This document shows positions 1 to 8,058 of a stretch of DNA of 8,544 nucleotides, in pieces (the first letter of the stretch is position 1; every line of letters starts with the position of its first letter). A model generated the notes under the pieces. It was given only the letters and a program-made list of their open reading frames with translations. It ran no database searches and was not told the origin of the DNA. The DNA is from RUG191 sp045642225 (GTDB lineage Bacteria > Bacillota > Clostridia > Lachnospirales > Lachnospiraceae): contig JAZUIN010000148.1 of the NCBI GenBank assembly GCA_045642225.1, positions 1 through 8,544 on the forward strand, written 5' to 3'. Made by a program: the position numbers and the translations under genes.

Positions 1-1479
1 AAAAAGAATCAGTTATTTGCCCATTTGTACGAGGCTTGTAATATTCTTAGAGGTCCTATCAACCAGGACGAGTTTAAGGATTATGTAACACCAATCTTGT
101 TCTTGAAGAGAGTAAGTGATGTATATGATGAAGAGACACAAGCAGCTTTAGAGGAATCCGGCGGTGATGAGGAATTTGCAGCATTTGATGAGAATCATAG
201 CTTTATTATTCCAGATGGATGTCATTGGATTGATATTAGAAATGCCAGCCAAGATGTAGGAAAGATTATTGTTAAATCTATGAATGGTATCGAAAGAGCT
301 AATCCAGAGACACTTAGTGGTGTTTTCTCAAGTTTTGATGATGTTACATGGACTGATAAAACAAAGCTTACTGATGAAAGATTAAAGAATCTTATCGAGC
401 ATATGTCTAGCTTGAAGGTTGGCAATAAGAATTACAGCGCAGATGTAATGGGTGATGCTTACGAATATTTGATTAAGAAATTTGCCGATCTTTCAAAGAA
501 AAATGCAGGTGAGTATTATACACCAAGAACTATAGTAAAGCTTATGGTTATGCTTTTGGATCCTAAGCCAGGTGATACAGTATATGATCCAGCTTGCGGA
601 ACTGGAGGTATGTTGATTGAAGCAATCAGACACATTGATGATCGCCAGATGACATATGGAAAGATATATGGTCAGGAAAACAACCTCTCTACATCCGCTA
701 TAGCAAGAATGAATTTGTTCCTTCATGGCGCTAGTGATTTCAAAGTTGCACAGGGTGATACACTTAGATTTCCTAAATTTCTTGAGCATGGAAAGCTTCA
801 ACAGTTTAACTGTGTTTTGGCTAATCCACCATTTGGTCAGGAAAAGTGGGGAGCTGATGGTTTTGAAAGCGACAAATATGGTCGTAATATGTGGGGATGT
901 CCTTCAGATTCAAATGCTGATTACGCATGGCTTCAGCACATGATTAAATCTATGAAGCCAATGAAAGGTAAGGTTGCAGTTGTTCTTCCACAGGGCGTTT
1001 TATTCCATAGTGGAAAAGAAGGTGAGATTAGAGAACAACTGATAAAGAGTGATTTGATTGAGGCTGTAATAGCTCTAGCAGGTGGTGTGTTCTATGGAAC
1101 TGGTGTATCTGCTTGTATTATTTTCTTAAATAATCACAAGAGAGCGGAACATAAAGGTAAGGTTTGTTTAATTGATGCAACTAATATCTATACTCCAAAA
1201 CGTGCTCAGAATGAAATGGAAGAAAAGGATATCCAAGAAGTATATAAGCTCTATCAGGATTATACTGATGTGATTGAAAAATGTAAGATAGTTACAATAG
1301 ATGATTTGGATAAAGCAGGAAATACGCTTGCTGTAAATACCTATATCGAAAAGAAGAAACAAGAGGTTGTAGATCCAACGATTGTTAGGATTAAATATAT
1401 CAATGCTGTTAAGAATGCGAAGAAAGCAGAAGCTCGTATGATAGCTTATTTAAAGGCAGGAGGTTTTATTGATGAGTAA
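1..1479 (+). CDS. hsdM: Type I R-M methyltransferase subunit HsdM, first copy (5' end outside window)
   Basis: Modification subunit of a Type I R-M system; with HsdS it transfers a methyl group from S-adenosylmethionine to the N6 of adenine in the target. The frame is open from base 1 (reading KKNQLFAHLYEACNILRG), so the true start lies just upstream; a TTG at 25 is in frame but would cut into the conserved N-terminal helix. Alignment with hsdM2 suggests only about five residues are missing. Counting from base 1, the helical HsdM N-terminal domain spans about 1-150, followed by the N6-adenine methyltransferase fold. SAM-binding motif I is DPACGTGGM (196-204) and catalytic motif IV is NPPF (275-278). 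The 492 visible residues match the usual HsdM length of about 500. The stop overlaps the start of hsdM2 by 8 bases, so the two are translated as one operon. Family assignment is secure; its division of labour with the second HsdM is unknown. Confidence 0.95.
   Translation, partial: KKNQLFAHLYEACNILRGPINQDEFKDYVTPILFLKRVSDVYDEETQAALEESGGDEEFAAFDENHSFIIPDGCHWIDIRNASQDVGKIIVKSMNGIERANPETLSGVFSSFDDVTWTDKTKLTDERLKNLIEHMSSLKVGNKNYSADVMGDAYEYLIKKFADLSKKNAGEYYTPRTIVKLMVMLLDPKPGDTVYDPACGTGGMLIEAIRHIDDRQMTYGKIYGQENNLSTSAIARMNLFLHGASDFKVAQGDTLRFPKFLEHGKLQQFNCVLANPPFGQEKWGADGFESDKYGRNMWGCPSDSNADYAWLQHMIKSMKPMKGKVAVVLPQGVLFHSGKEGEIREQLIKSDLIEAVIALAGGVFYGTGVSACIIFLNNHKRAEHKGKVCLIDATNIYTPKRAQNEMEEKDIQEVYKLYQDYTDVIEKCKIVTIDDLDKAGNTLAVNTYIEKKKQEVVDPTIVRIKYINAVKNAKKAEARMIAYLKAGGFIDE
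1458..1463 (+). promoter_or_regulatory. Ribosome binding site of hsdM2
   Basis: AGGAGG lies 8 bases before the ATG at 1472, inside the last codons of hsdM1. This decides for ATG 1472 over the in-frame TTG at 1469, which would leave only 5 bases of spacing. Confidence 0.85.
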
Positions 1480-2962
1480 TAAGATTACAATAGATGAACT
1501 TGAGAAGTACCTTTGGGGCTCTGCGGTACTGCTTCGTACACATGTAGATGCTGGAGCGTATAAACAATATATTTTTCCGCTTTTATTTTTCAAGCGTCTT
1601 AGTGATGTTTATGATGAGGAATGTGAAAAAATAAAAGCAGAATATGGAGAAGAAGCTCTCGATTGGGAAGAAAATCATCAGTTTCAGATACCGGAAGGTG
1701 CTCATTGGAACGATGTGCGAAACGTATCAGAAAATGTTGGAAAGGCTATTGTTGAAGCATTTCATAAAATAGAAGCAGCAAATATTGAAAAACTTCAAGG
1801 TATATTTGGAGATGCATCATGGACAAATAAAAATCGTTTGCCAGATAGATTATTGAAAGATTTAATTGAGCATTTCAGTTCTAAAACGCTATCGATTGAA
1901 AACTGTCCTGCAGACGAATTGGGACAGGGATATGAATATCTTATTAAGCAGTTTGCTGATGATAGCGGACATACAGCTCAGGAGTTTTATACCAACCGTA
2001 CTGTTGTAAATCTTATGACAGAAATGCTCAAACCACAGCCGGGCGAATCAATATATGATCCAACTTGTGGTAGTGCTGGTATGTTGATTTCTGCAGTTGC
2101 ATATTTGAAGCAACAGGAAAAAGAGTGGAGAAATCTTTCGATTTACGGACAGGAGATAGTTACATTAACGTCTGCCATTGCGCGTATGAATTTGTTGCTT
2201 CATGGTGTACAGGATTTCGAGATTGTAAATGCTGATACATTAAAGACACCTGCATTTACCGATCATTCAAAGCTTCAACAATTTGACCTTATTTTGGCTA
2301 ATCCACCATATTCAATTAGTCAATGGGATAGGACGGCTTTTGAATCAGATAAGTATGGACGAAACTTTCTGGGGACACCTCCACAAGGAAGAGCAGATTA
2401 TGCCTTTTTCCAGCACATTCTTAAGAGCTTAGATGAGAAAACAGGACGTTGCGCTATTCTTTTTCCTCATGGGGTGTTGTTTAGAAATGAAGAAAAGGAT
2501 ATGAGGGAAAAACTTATACGTTCAGATCTTGTAGAGTGTGTTATAGGATTAGGACCTAATTTGTTTTATAACTCACCTATGGAGGCATGCATTATTATTT
2601 GTAGAACTAATAAGCCGACCAATAGAAAAGGACAAGTACTTTTTATTAATGCATTAAATGAGGTTACGAGAAAGAATGCACAGAGTTATTTGGAGGATAA
2701 ACATATAACTGGAATTGCAGATGCATATGAAAAGTATGAGTCTGACGATGATATTGCAAAGAAAGTAACAATTAATGATATTGAGAAAAATGATTTTTCA
2801 TTGAGTATTCCTTTATATATTCAGACAACTAAGGAAGAAGAGACTGATGAAAGAACTGTAAAAGAGTGCTATAGTGATTGGAAGTCTGCTGCAGGAAGAG
2901 CGCTTATGTATCACAGTATGATAATGGAGATGTTAGGAGGTGCTAAGGATGAAGGCAATTAA
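1472..2962 (+). CDS. hsdM: Type I R-M methyltransferase subunit HsdM, second paralogous copy
   Basis: A complete 496-residue HsdM, paralogous to the gene before it. The two align along their whole length, for example YKQYIFPLLFFKRLSDVYDEE against FKDYVTPILFLKRVSDVYDEE, and they share FESDKYGRN and KLQQF blocks. The helical N-terminal domain covers about residues 1-150 and the adenine methyltransferase fold follows. Motif I is DPTCGSAGM (196-204) and motif IV is NPPY (277-280), so both SAM binding and catalysis look intact. The motif I variant differs from the DPACGTGGM of copy one. The start at ATG 1472 is set by AGGAGG 8 bases upstream, and the ATG overlaps the hsdM1 stop. The end overlaps hsdS by 14 bases, which points to translational coupling of M1, M2 and S. 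The pair could be a true heterodimer in one methylase or two interchangeable subunits; the sequence does not decide. Confidence 0.95.
   Translation: MSNKITIDELEKYLWGSAVLLRTHVDAGAYKQYIFPLLFFKRLSDVYDEECEKIKAEYGEEALDWEENHQFQIPEGAHWNDVRNVSENVGKAIVEAFHKIEAANIEKLQGIFGDASWTNKNRLPDRLLKDLIEHFSSKTLSIENCPADELGQGYEYLIKQFADDSGHTAQEFYTNRTVVNLMTEMLKPQPGESIYDPTCGSAGMLISAVAYLKQQEKEWRNLSIYGQEIVTLTSAIARMNLLLHGVQDFEIVNADTLKTPAFTDHSKLQQFDLILANPPYSISQWDRTAFESDKYGRNFLGTPPQGRADYAFFQHILKSLDEKTGRCAILFPHGVLFRNEEKDMREKLIRSDLVECVIGLGPNLFYNSPMEACIIICRTNKPTNRKGQVLFINALNEVTRKNAQSYLEDKHITGIADAYEKYESDDDIAKKVTINDIEKNDFSLSIPLYIQTTKEEETDERTVKECYSDWKSAAGRALMYHSMIMEMLGGAKDEGN
2935..2940 (+). promoter_or_regulatory. Ribosome binding site of hsdS
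   Basis: AGGAGG inside the 3' end of hsdM2, 8 bases before ATG 2949. It rules out the in-frame GTG at 2940, which overlaps this site. The arrangement (AGGAGG, 8 bases, ATG overlapping the previous stop) repeats that of hsdM2. Confidence 0.85.
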
Positions 2963-4082
2963 ACTTGGAGATGTTGCAATTGAAGCAAAGACTTCTAATA
3001 AGGGTGATAAAACAGGTTGTAAGATTGTTGGTTTAGAGCATTTAACACCTTCTGATGTGACTTTATCAGCATGGAGTGATGACACAAACAATTCTTTTAC
3101 AAAGGAGTTTGTTAAAGGAGATGTCTTGTTTGGTAGAAGAAGAGCGTATCTGAAAAAAGCAGCGTTAGCACCATTTGATGGAATATGTTCTGGTGATATT
3201 ACTGTAATCAGAGCAAAAGAAGGAAAAGTTGATCCACGATTATTACCATTTATCATTCAGAATGATTTTCTATTTGAATATGCGGTAGGGAAGTCAGCAG
3301 GATCGCTTTCACCAAGAGTGAAATGGGAACATCTAAAGAATTTTGAAATTACTTTGCCAGATGCAGAAAAGCAGAAGGAACTCGCGGATACTTTATGGGC
3401 TATCAATGAAACAAAGCAGGCTTATTTGGAATTGATTAAACATACAGATGGACTGGTGAAATCGCAATTTATCGAGATGTTTGGAGATCCATTATCCAAC
3501 GGTTTTTATGAAATTAAGACCATAGGTGAAGTTGGAGAAGTTTTGACAGGTACAACTCCATCTATGAAAAAAGAAGAGTACTATGAAAGAGATGATATTT
3601 TATTTATAAAGCCAGGGGATATTCCTGAGAATACCATAAGTGGAATTGACACTGCGGAAAATTATATATCAGACAAAGCAAGAAAAGCAGCTCGAATTTT
3701 TCCAGAAGGCTCGGTTTTAGTAACGTGCATAGGCACTATTGGCAAGATAGGTATAGCGGAATTTGAAAGTAGTTGTAATCAGCAGATTAATGTTATTGTT
3801 CCATCATCAAATATTAATAGTTTGTATTTGGCATATAATTTGTTGATTATACGAAGTGTCATTCAGGATGCTGCAAATGCTCCAGTTGTGCCGATTCTTA
3901 ATAAAACAGAATTTTCAAAATTAAAAGTGATGGTGCCTCCGTATGAAAAACAATGTGAGTTCGCCAGTCTTGCACAGCAGAGCGATAAATCAAAATTTGA
4001 ATTACAAGATGCCATTGATAATCTAGACGCATTAAGTAAGAAGATTATTGCAGAAAATTTGATTGCTGCAGGAAAGGAGTAA
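2949..4082 (+). CDS. hsdS: Type I R-M specificity subunit HsdS (two TRDs)
   Basis: DNA-recognition subunit that holds the HsdM subunits and HsdR and sets the split target sequence. The 377-residue protein has the full pseudo-twofold plan. TRD1 spans about 1-136. The central conserved helix (137-181) starts PDAEKQKELA and ends SQFIEMFGDP. TRD2 spans about 184-329. The distal conserved helix (330-377) starts PPYEKQCEFA. The two helices share the PxxEKQxExA opening, as expected for the spacer arms that fix the distance between half-targets. TRD1 and TRD2 are unlike each other, so the target should be asymmetric; its sequence cannot be read from the protein. Codons 172-177 (SQFIEM) fall in a 22-base repeat found again at 8037, before a silent TRD, so the 3' half looks exchangeable. 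ATG 2949 is chosen by AGGAGG spacing and overlaps hsdM2 by 14 bases; hsdR starts 4 bases after the stop. Confidence 0.95.
   Translation: MKAIKLGDVAIEAKTSNKGDKTGCKIVGLEHLTPSDVTLSAWSDDTNNSFTKEFVKGDVLFGRRRAYLKKAALAPFDGICSGDITVIRAKEGKVDPRLLPFIIQNDFLFEYAVGKSAGSLSPRVKWEHLKNFEITLPDAEKQKELADTLWAINETKQAYLELIKHTDGLVKSQFIEMFGDPLSNGFYEIKTIGEVGEVLTGTTPSMKKEEYYERDDILFIKPGDIPENTISGIDTAENYISDKARKAARIFPEGSVLVTCIGTIGKIGIAEFESSCNQQINVIVPSSNINSLYLAYNLLIIRSVIQDAANAPVVPILNKTEFSKLKVMVPPYEKQCEFASLAQQSDKSKFELQDAIDNLDALSKKIIAENLIAAGKE
3460..3481 (+). repeat. Direct repeat, copy 1, inside hsdS (candidate recombination site)
   Basis: A 22-base segment beginning AATCGCAATT and ending GAGATGTT is identical to 8037-8058 in the same orientation. 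After one mismatch (T here, C there) the match continues for GGA. It encodes SQFIEM, at the end of the central conserved helix, exactly where TRD2 begins. Similarity ends abruptly on both sides. A protein-level constraint could explain similar codons, but not a sharp, fully identical block including silent positions, so it is best read as a crossover site for the neighbouring recombinase. Confidence 0.8.
4073..4079 (+). promoter_or_regulatory. Ribosome binding site of hsdR
   Basis: AAAGGAG in the last codons of hsdS, 7 bases before ATG 4087. This selects ATG 4087 over the in-frame TTG at 4063 upstream of it and over the out-of-frame ATG at 4082. Confidence 0.8.
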
Positions 4083-4086
4083 TGCT

Positions 4087-7002
4087 ATGTCACAATTTAA
4101 TGAGGATAATACAGTTGAACAGTTATTTATTGATAGCTTAAAAAAGAATGGTTGGAAGTATATTCCGGCTGATCAGTTACCACGTGATTTGTCTGATGTT
4201 ATGGTTGAACCAATGGTGAAGGAAGCGTTGATAAGACTTAATCCAGAGATAGCGGAAGAACCATCGCGAGCAGATGAAGTCATTTATAAACTCCGCGCAA
4301 TGCTGCAACCATTTCCATATGATAATCTTGTATCTCAAAACGAGACTTTCAAGAAAAAGTTATTTGAAGAGAATTCATATCCATTTGGTAAAGATGGCAA
4401 GCCAACACCTATTACATTTTTTGGAACAATGACAAAAGAACAGTTGGCGAAAAATGAATATGTTGTTACAAATCAATGGGTGTATCCATCTGTTGAAAAT
4501 GGCAAAAGATTGGATATTGTACTTTTGATTAATGGATTTCCTGTTGCAATAGGAGAACTCAAAACTCCAGTTCGTAATGCAATAACATGGCTTGATGGAG
4601 CACAGGATATTGCGGATTATGAGAAATCTATACCTGAAATGTTTGTACCAAATGTATTTAACTTTGCATCAGAGGGTAAGTGCTACAGATATGGTTCTGT
4701 CAATATGCCTTTACCGAAGTGGGGTCCTTGGCATACTCCAGATCATAAGACAGAAGGTAGTTTAGCCGATGTCCGTATAAGTATTGCTGATATGATTACA
4801 CCTGAAAAGGTTATGGACATCATGCAGTTCTTCACACTGTTTTCTACGGACAAGAAGCATAGAAAGATTAAGGTTATTTGCAGATATCAGCAATATGAAG
4901 CTGCAAATTTAATTGTTGAACGTGTAAAAGCTGGATATCCTAAGAAGGGACTTATTTGGCATTTTCAGGGTTCTGGTAAATCTTTGTTGATGGTGTTTGC
5001 TGCGCAGAAACTTCGTATGATTCCTGAACTTCAGAATCCAACAGTGGTTATTGTTGATGATCGTATCGACCTTGAAACACAGATTACGGGTGATTTCAAT
5101 GCTGCAGATATTCCAAATTTACAGTCGCTTGCGACAAAGGAAGAGTTAATGAATTTCTTTGAGCAGGATATGCGAAAGATTGCAATTACTACAATATTTA
5201 GGTTTGGCGATGTAGAAAAAGCGCTTAATATGCGTGACAACATTATTCTTATGGTTGATGAGGCACACCGGACACAGGAAGGTGATCTTGGTGAAAAGAT
5301 GAGACTTGCACTTCCTAATGCATTCTTTTTTGGCTTGACAGGTACACCTATTAATAGACTTGATAAGAATACATTTAAAACCTTTGGTGCAATTGAGGAT
5401 AAGAGTGGATATATGAGCAAGTATTCATTCTCAGATTCCATTCGTGATAAAGCTACTTTGCCTTTGAACTTTGAACCAGTTCCAATTGATTTGCATGTTG
5501 ATAAAGAATCGTTGGATCAGGCGTTTGATGAACTGACAGAAGGCTTGTCAGATGAGGATAAGGGTGAGCTCTCAAAAAATGTAACAATGAAAGCTATCAT
5601 GTATGATCGCAAGCGTATTAAAAAGGTTGTTGAACATATTGTTAATCATTTTAAGACAAAGATTGAACCTAATGGTTATAAGGGACAGATAGTTGTTTAT
5701 GATCGCGAATGTTGTTTGATGTACAAGGAAGAGCTGGACAAGCTTTTACCTGAAGAGGCATCAACAATTGTAATGCATACAAATAATGATAAAGAAGATC
5801 GTTATAAGAAGTATCGCAGAAATAGAGATGAAGAAGCTAAGGTTTTAGAGCAATTTCGTGATAAGGATCATCCTCTAAAATTTGTTATTGTAACAGCAAA
5901 GCTTCTTACAGGTTTTGATGCACCTATTCTTCAGGCAATGTACCTTGATAAACCTATGAAGGATCATAATCTTTTACAGGCAATTTGTCGTGTTAATAGA
6001 ACTTATGATGAGGGCAAGACAAATGGGCTTATTGTAGATTATATTGGTATTTTTGACAATATTGCTAAAGCTTTGAATTTTGACGAAGCCGGAATGAAAA
6101 AAGTTATTACTAATATCGAAGAGGTTAAGAAACAGGTTCCAGCTTTGATGCGTAAGTGTTTGAGCTATTTTATGGGAGTTGACAGAACTGTTGAAGGATG
6201 GGAAGGCCTGCTGGCAGCGCAGGAATGTATTCCTACAAATAAAGATAAGGATGAATTTGCAGCAGATTATCGTGTGCTTAACAGAGCATGGAATGCTTTG
6301 TCTCCAGATCCATTCTTGGAACCTTTCAAGTATGATTATGTGTGGTTGAGTAAAGTATATGAGTCTGTAAAACCTACTGATAACAGAGGTGCTCTTGTAT
6401 GGGCTGCGTTAGGTGTAAAGACATTAGAGCTTGTTCATCAGAATATTCAAATTGGAGAAGTTCATGATGATGTAGATATTCTTACTTTGGATGCAGCACT
6501 TATTGATGAGTTTATTGAGAAGCAGAAGGATATTAAGAAAACTACGATGAAGGTAGAAATAGACCTTGTTGCTAGGATACAGAAACATACAGATGATCCT
6601 AAATTTAAGCGACTTGGTGAAAAGTTGGAGGAACTACGTGATAAACACGAACAAGGTCTTATTACAAGTATTGAGTTTCTTAAACTATTGTTAGAACTAG
6701 CAAAGGAAGCTGCGCAGGCTGAAAAAGAAGTGGTGCCGGAAGAGGAAATTGATAAAGGTAAAGCAGCACTTACAGAACTGTTCAATGGGCTTAAAAACGA
6801 AAATACACCTGTCATAGTAGAAAGAATTGTAAATGACATTGATGATATTGTAAAAATTGTTCGTTTTGATGGTTGGCAAAAAACTACAACAGGAAAGAAT
6901 GAAGTAAAAAAGGCATTACGTAGTGTTATTTGGATTAAATATAAAATTAAAGACAAAGAAGTCTTTGATAAAGCGTATAGCTATATTGAACAGTACTATT
7001 AA
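4087..7002 (+). CDS. hsdR: Type I R-M restriction subunit HsdR (nuclease and ATP-driven translocase)
   Basis: Motor and nuclease of the Type I complex: on unmethylated target DNA it pulls in flanking DNA using ATP and cuts at a distance. The 971-residue length suits the family. The N-terminal HsdR nuclease domain shows the PD-(D/E)XK residues D143, E157 and K159 (LDIVLL ... GELKTP). The two-lobed SF2 helicase core follows, with Walker A QGSGKS (294-299), DEAH (391-394), TGTP (418-421), motif V around LLTGFDAP, and motif VI QAICRVNR (631-638). The C-terminal third is the helical region that docks on the methylase, with a Lys/Glu-rich, coiled-coil-like stretch before the end. All key residues are present, so it should be active. 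It starts 4 bases after hsdS and is part of the same operon. Its position between hsdS and the recombinase places it wholly inside the interval bounded by the 22-base direct repeats. Confidence 0.96.
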   Translation: MSQFNEDNTVEQLFIDSLKKNGWKYIPADQLPRDLSDVMVEPMVKEALIRLNPEIAEEPSRADEVIYKLRAMLQPFPYDNLVSQNETFKKKLFEENSYPFGKDGKPTPITFFGTMTKEQLAKNEYVVTNQWVYPSVENGKRLDIVLLINGFPVAIGELKTPVRNAITWLDGAQDIADYEKSIPEMFVPNVFNFASEGKCYRYGSVNMPLPKWGPWHTPDHKTEGSLADVRISIADMITPEKVMDIMQFFTLFSTDKKHRKIKVICRYQQYEAANLIVERVKAGYPKKGLIWHFQGSGKSLLMVFAAQKLRMIPELQNPTVVIVDDRIDLETQITGDFNAADIPNLQSLATKEELMNFFEQDMRKIAITTIFRFGDVEKALNMRDNIILMVDEAHRTQEGDLGEKMRLALPNAFFFGLTGTPINRLDKNTFKTFGAIEDKSGYMSKYSFSDSIRDKATLPLNFEPVPIDLHVDKESLDQAFDELTEGLSDEDKGELSKNVTMKAIMYDRKRIKKVVEHIVNHFKTKIEPNGYKGQIVVYDRECCLMYKEELDKLLPEEASTIVMHTNNDKEDRYKKYRRNRDEEAKVLEQFRDKDHPLKFVIVTAKLLTGFDAPILQAMYLDKPMKDHNLLQAICRVNRTYDEGKTNGLIVDYIGIFDNIAKALNFDEAGMKKVITNIEEVKKQVPALMRKCLSYFMGVDRTVEGWEGLLAAQECIPTNKDKDEFAADYRVLNRAWNALSPDPFLEPFKYDYVWLSKVYESVKPTDNRGALVWAALGVKTLELVHQNIQIGEVHDDVDILTLDAALIDEFIEKQKDIKKTTMKVEIDLVARIQKHTDDPKFKRLGEKLEELRDKHEQGLITSIEFLKLLLELAKEAAQAEKEVVPEEEIDKGKAALTELFNGLKNENTPVIVERIVNDIDDIVKIVRFDGWQKTTTGKNEVKKALRSVIWIKYKIKDKEVFDKAYSYIEQYY

Positions 7003-7053
7003 ATTCTAGCAAGGTATCTAATTAATAATTGGTGGTGCAGGATGTCGGTAAAG

Positions 7054-7059
7054 AAAGGA
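7054..7059 (+). promoter_or_regulatory. Ribosome binding site of the recombinase gene
   Basis: AAAGGA 8 bases before ATG 7068; it favours this start over an in-frame TTG at 7029, which lacks a good site. It lies in the 65-base gap after hsdR, where no hairpin terminator and no convincing promoter are seen. Confidence 0.7.
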
Positions 7060-7067
7060 TAAACGAT

Positions 7068-8033
7068 ATGAACACATCATTGATGAAAGAAATTGAGCAT
7101 AGAATGGATAAATTTCTAAATAAGGAACAGAAAGAAAATTTACATAGAGTATTGGAGGATTGTCTTTCTGTTTCCGATGAGGAAAGTGTTAAACAAGGAG
7201 ATTTAATACAGCTATTTATTGCAGCTAAAAGAGTTGAAGGTTGTTCTGCAAAAACTGTTAAATATTATGAAACCACAGTAAGAAATGCAATAGAGAAAAT
7301 AGATAAGGATATTGTACAGGTTACAACAGATGATTTAAGAATATATCTTGATAATTATCAGGAGAATAATGGAATAAGTAAAGTTACAATAGATAATATT
7401 CGTAGAATTTTATCAAGCTTTTTTTCGTGGTTGGAGGATGAAGATTACATACTAAAAAGTCCTGTAAGACGTATTCATAAGGTCAAAACTTGTAAAACAG
7501 TTAAGGAAACATATTCTGACGAAGCGTTAGAGATGATGCGTGATGAATGTGATGGAATTAGAGATTTGGCACTTATTGATTTGTTGGCTTCGACAGGTAT
7601 GAGAGTTGGAGAACTTGTTAAGCTAAATAGAAGTGATATTGATTTTCAAAGTAGAGAGTGCGTTGTTCTGGGAAAAGGAAACAAACAGAGAAAAGTTTAT
7701 TTTGATGCTAGGACAAAGCTTCACTTAAAGAAGTATTTGGAGTCACGAGAAGATGATAATCAAGCTTTGTTTGTTTCGTTACAGAAGCCATTTAATCGAT
7801 TGTTGATAAGTGGTGTTGAGATAAGACTTCGTGAATTGGGAAATAAGCTAAATATTAATAAAGTGCATCCTCATAAATTTCGAAGGACCTTGGCAACCGT
7901 AGCTATAGATAAAGGTATGCCAATCGAGCAAGTTCAACAATTGCTGGGACACCAATCTGTAGATACAACACTGCAATATGCAATGGTTAATCAAAACAAT
8001 GTTAAAGAGTCACATAGAAAATATCTAGGGTAA
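7068..8033 (+). CDS. Tyrosine site-specific recombinase, XerC/D-like
   Basis: A 321-residue DNA strand-exchange enzyme of the phage integrase family. The N-terminal part (about 45-140) is the SAM-like core-binding domain that clamps DNA (LIQLFIAAKR, then helices up to the FFSWLEDEDY segment). The catalytic domain has the complete set: R179 (TGMRVGEL), K203 (GKGNKQRK), H269 and R272 (HPHKFRRT), H295 (LLGHQSVDTT) and nucleophile Y304. It is therefore predicted active. It lies downstream of hsdR after 65 bases with no visible terminator, so it may be read through from the operon. Its stop lies 3 bases before a 22-base repeat also found in hsdS, which identifies those repeats as its likely sites. 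Recombinases of this type next to hsdS are known to shuffle TRDs in phase-variable Type I systems (for example CreX at the pneumococcal SpnIII locus). Chromosome dimer resolution (true XerC) is unlikely in this context. Confidence 0.93.
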   Translation: MNTSLMKEIEHRMDKFLNKEQKENLHRVLEDCLSVSDEESVKQGDLIQLFIAAKRVEGCSAKTVKYYETTVRNAIEKIDKDIVQVTTDDLRIYLDNYQENNGISKVTIDNIRRILSSFFSWLEDEDYILKSPVRRIHKVKTCKTVKETYSDEALEMMRDECDGIRDLALIDLLASTGMRVGELVKLNRSDIDFQSRECVVLGKGNKQRKVYFDARTKLHLKKYLESREDDNQALFVSLQKPFNRLLISGVEIRLRELGNKLNINKVHPHKFRRTLATVAIDKGMPIEQVQQLLGHQSVDTTLQYAMVNQNNVKESHRKYLG

Positions 8034-8036
8034 ATT

Positions 8037-8058
8037 AATCGCAATTTATCGAGATGTT
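8037..8058 (+). repeat. Direct repeat, copy 2, in front of the silent TRD
   Basis: Identical over 22 bases to 3460-3481 and in the same orientation. It begins 3 bases after the recombinase stop codon. Read in the hsdS frame it again gives SQFIEM, then FG and a different TRD. An in-frame TAA (8036-8038) overlaps its left edge, so the reading frame opens only inside the repeat. That is what is expected if the silent copy gains a start only by recombination. Confidence 0.8.

Noticed and set aside
3460..3481. Inverted arms within the 22-base repeat as a classical recombinase core
   Set aside because: Only a three-base TCG/CGA dyad with an 8-base spacer is visible, too short to distinguish from chance, so the binding arms cannot be defined from sequence.
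6462..6956. Long minus-strand open frame opposite the 3' end of hsdR
   Set aside because: Low-complexity Ser/Phe/Ile-rich translation with no recognisable domain; it mirrors the strongly coding hsdR strand.
6986..7030. Promoter with TTGAAC as -35 and a TA-rich -10 ahead of the recombinase
   Set aside because: The nearest plausible -10 (TATCTA) is 23 bases away, too far, and AT-rich sequence gives many such chance matches.
7068..8033. Chromosomal XerC/XerD housekeeping recombinase
   Set aside because: Its place between hsdR and an hsdS fragment, touching a repeat shared with hsdS, fits a locus-specific recombinase much better.
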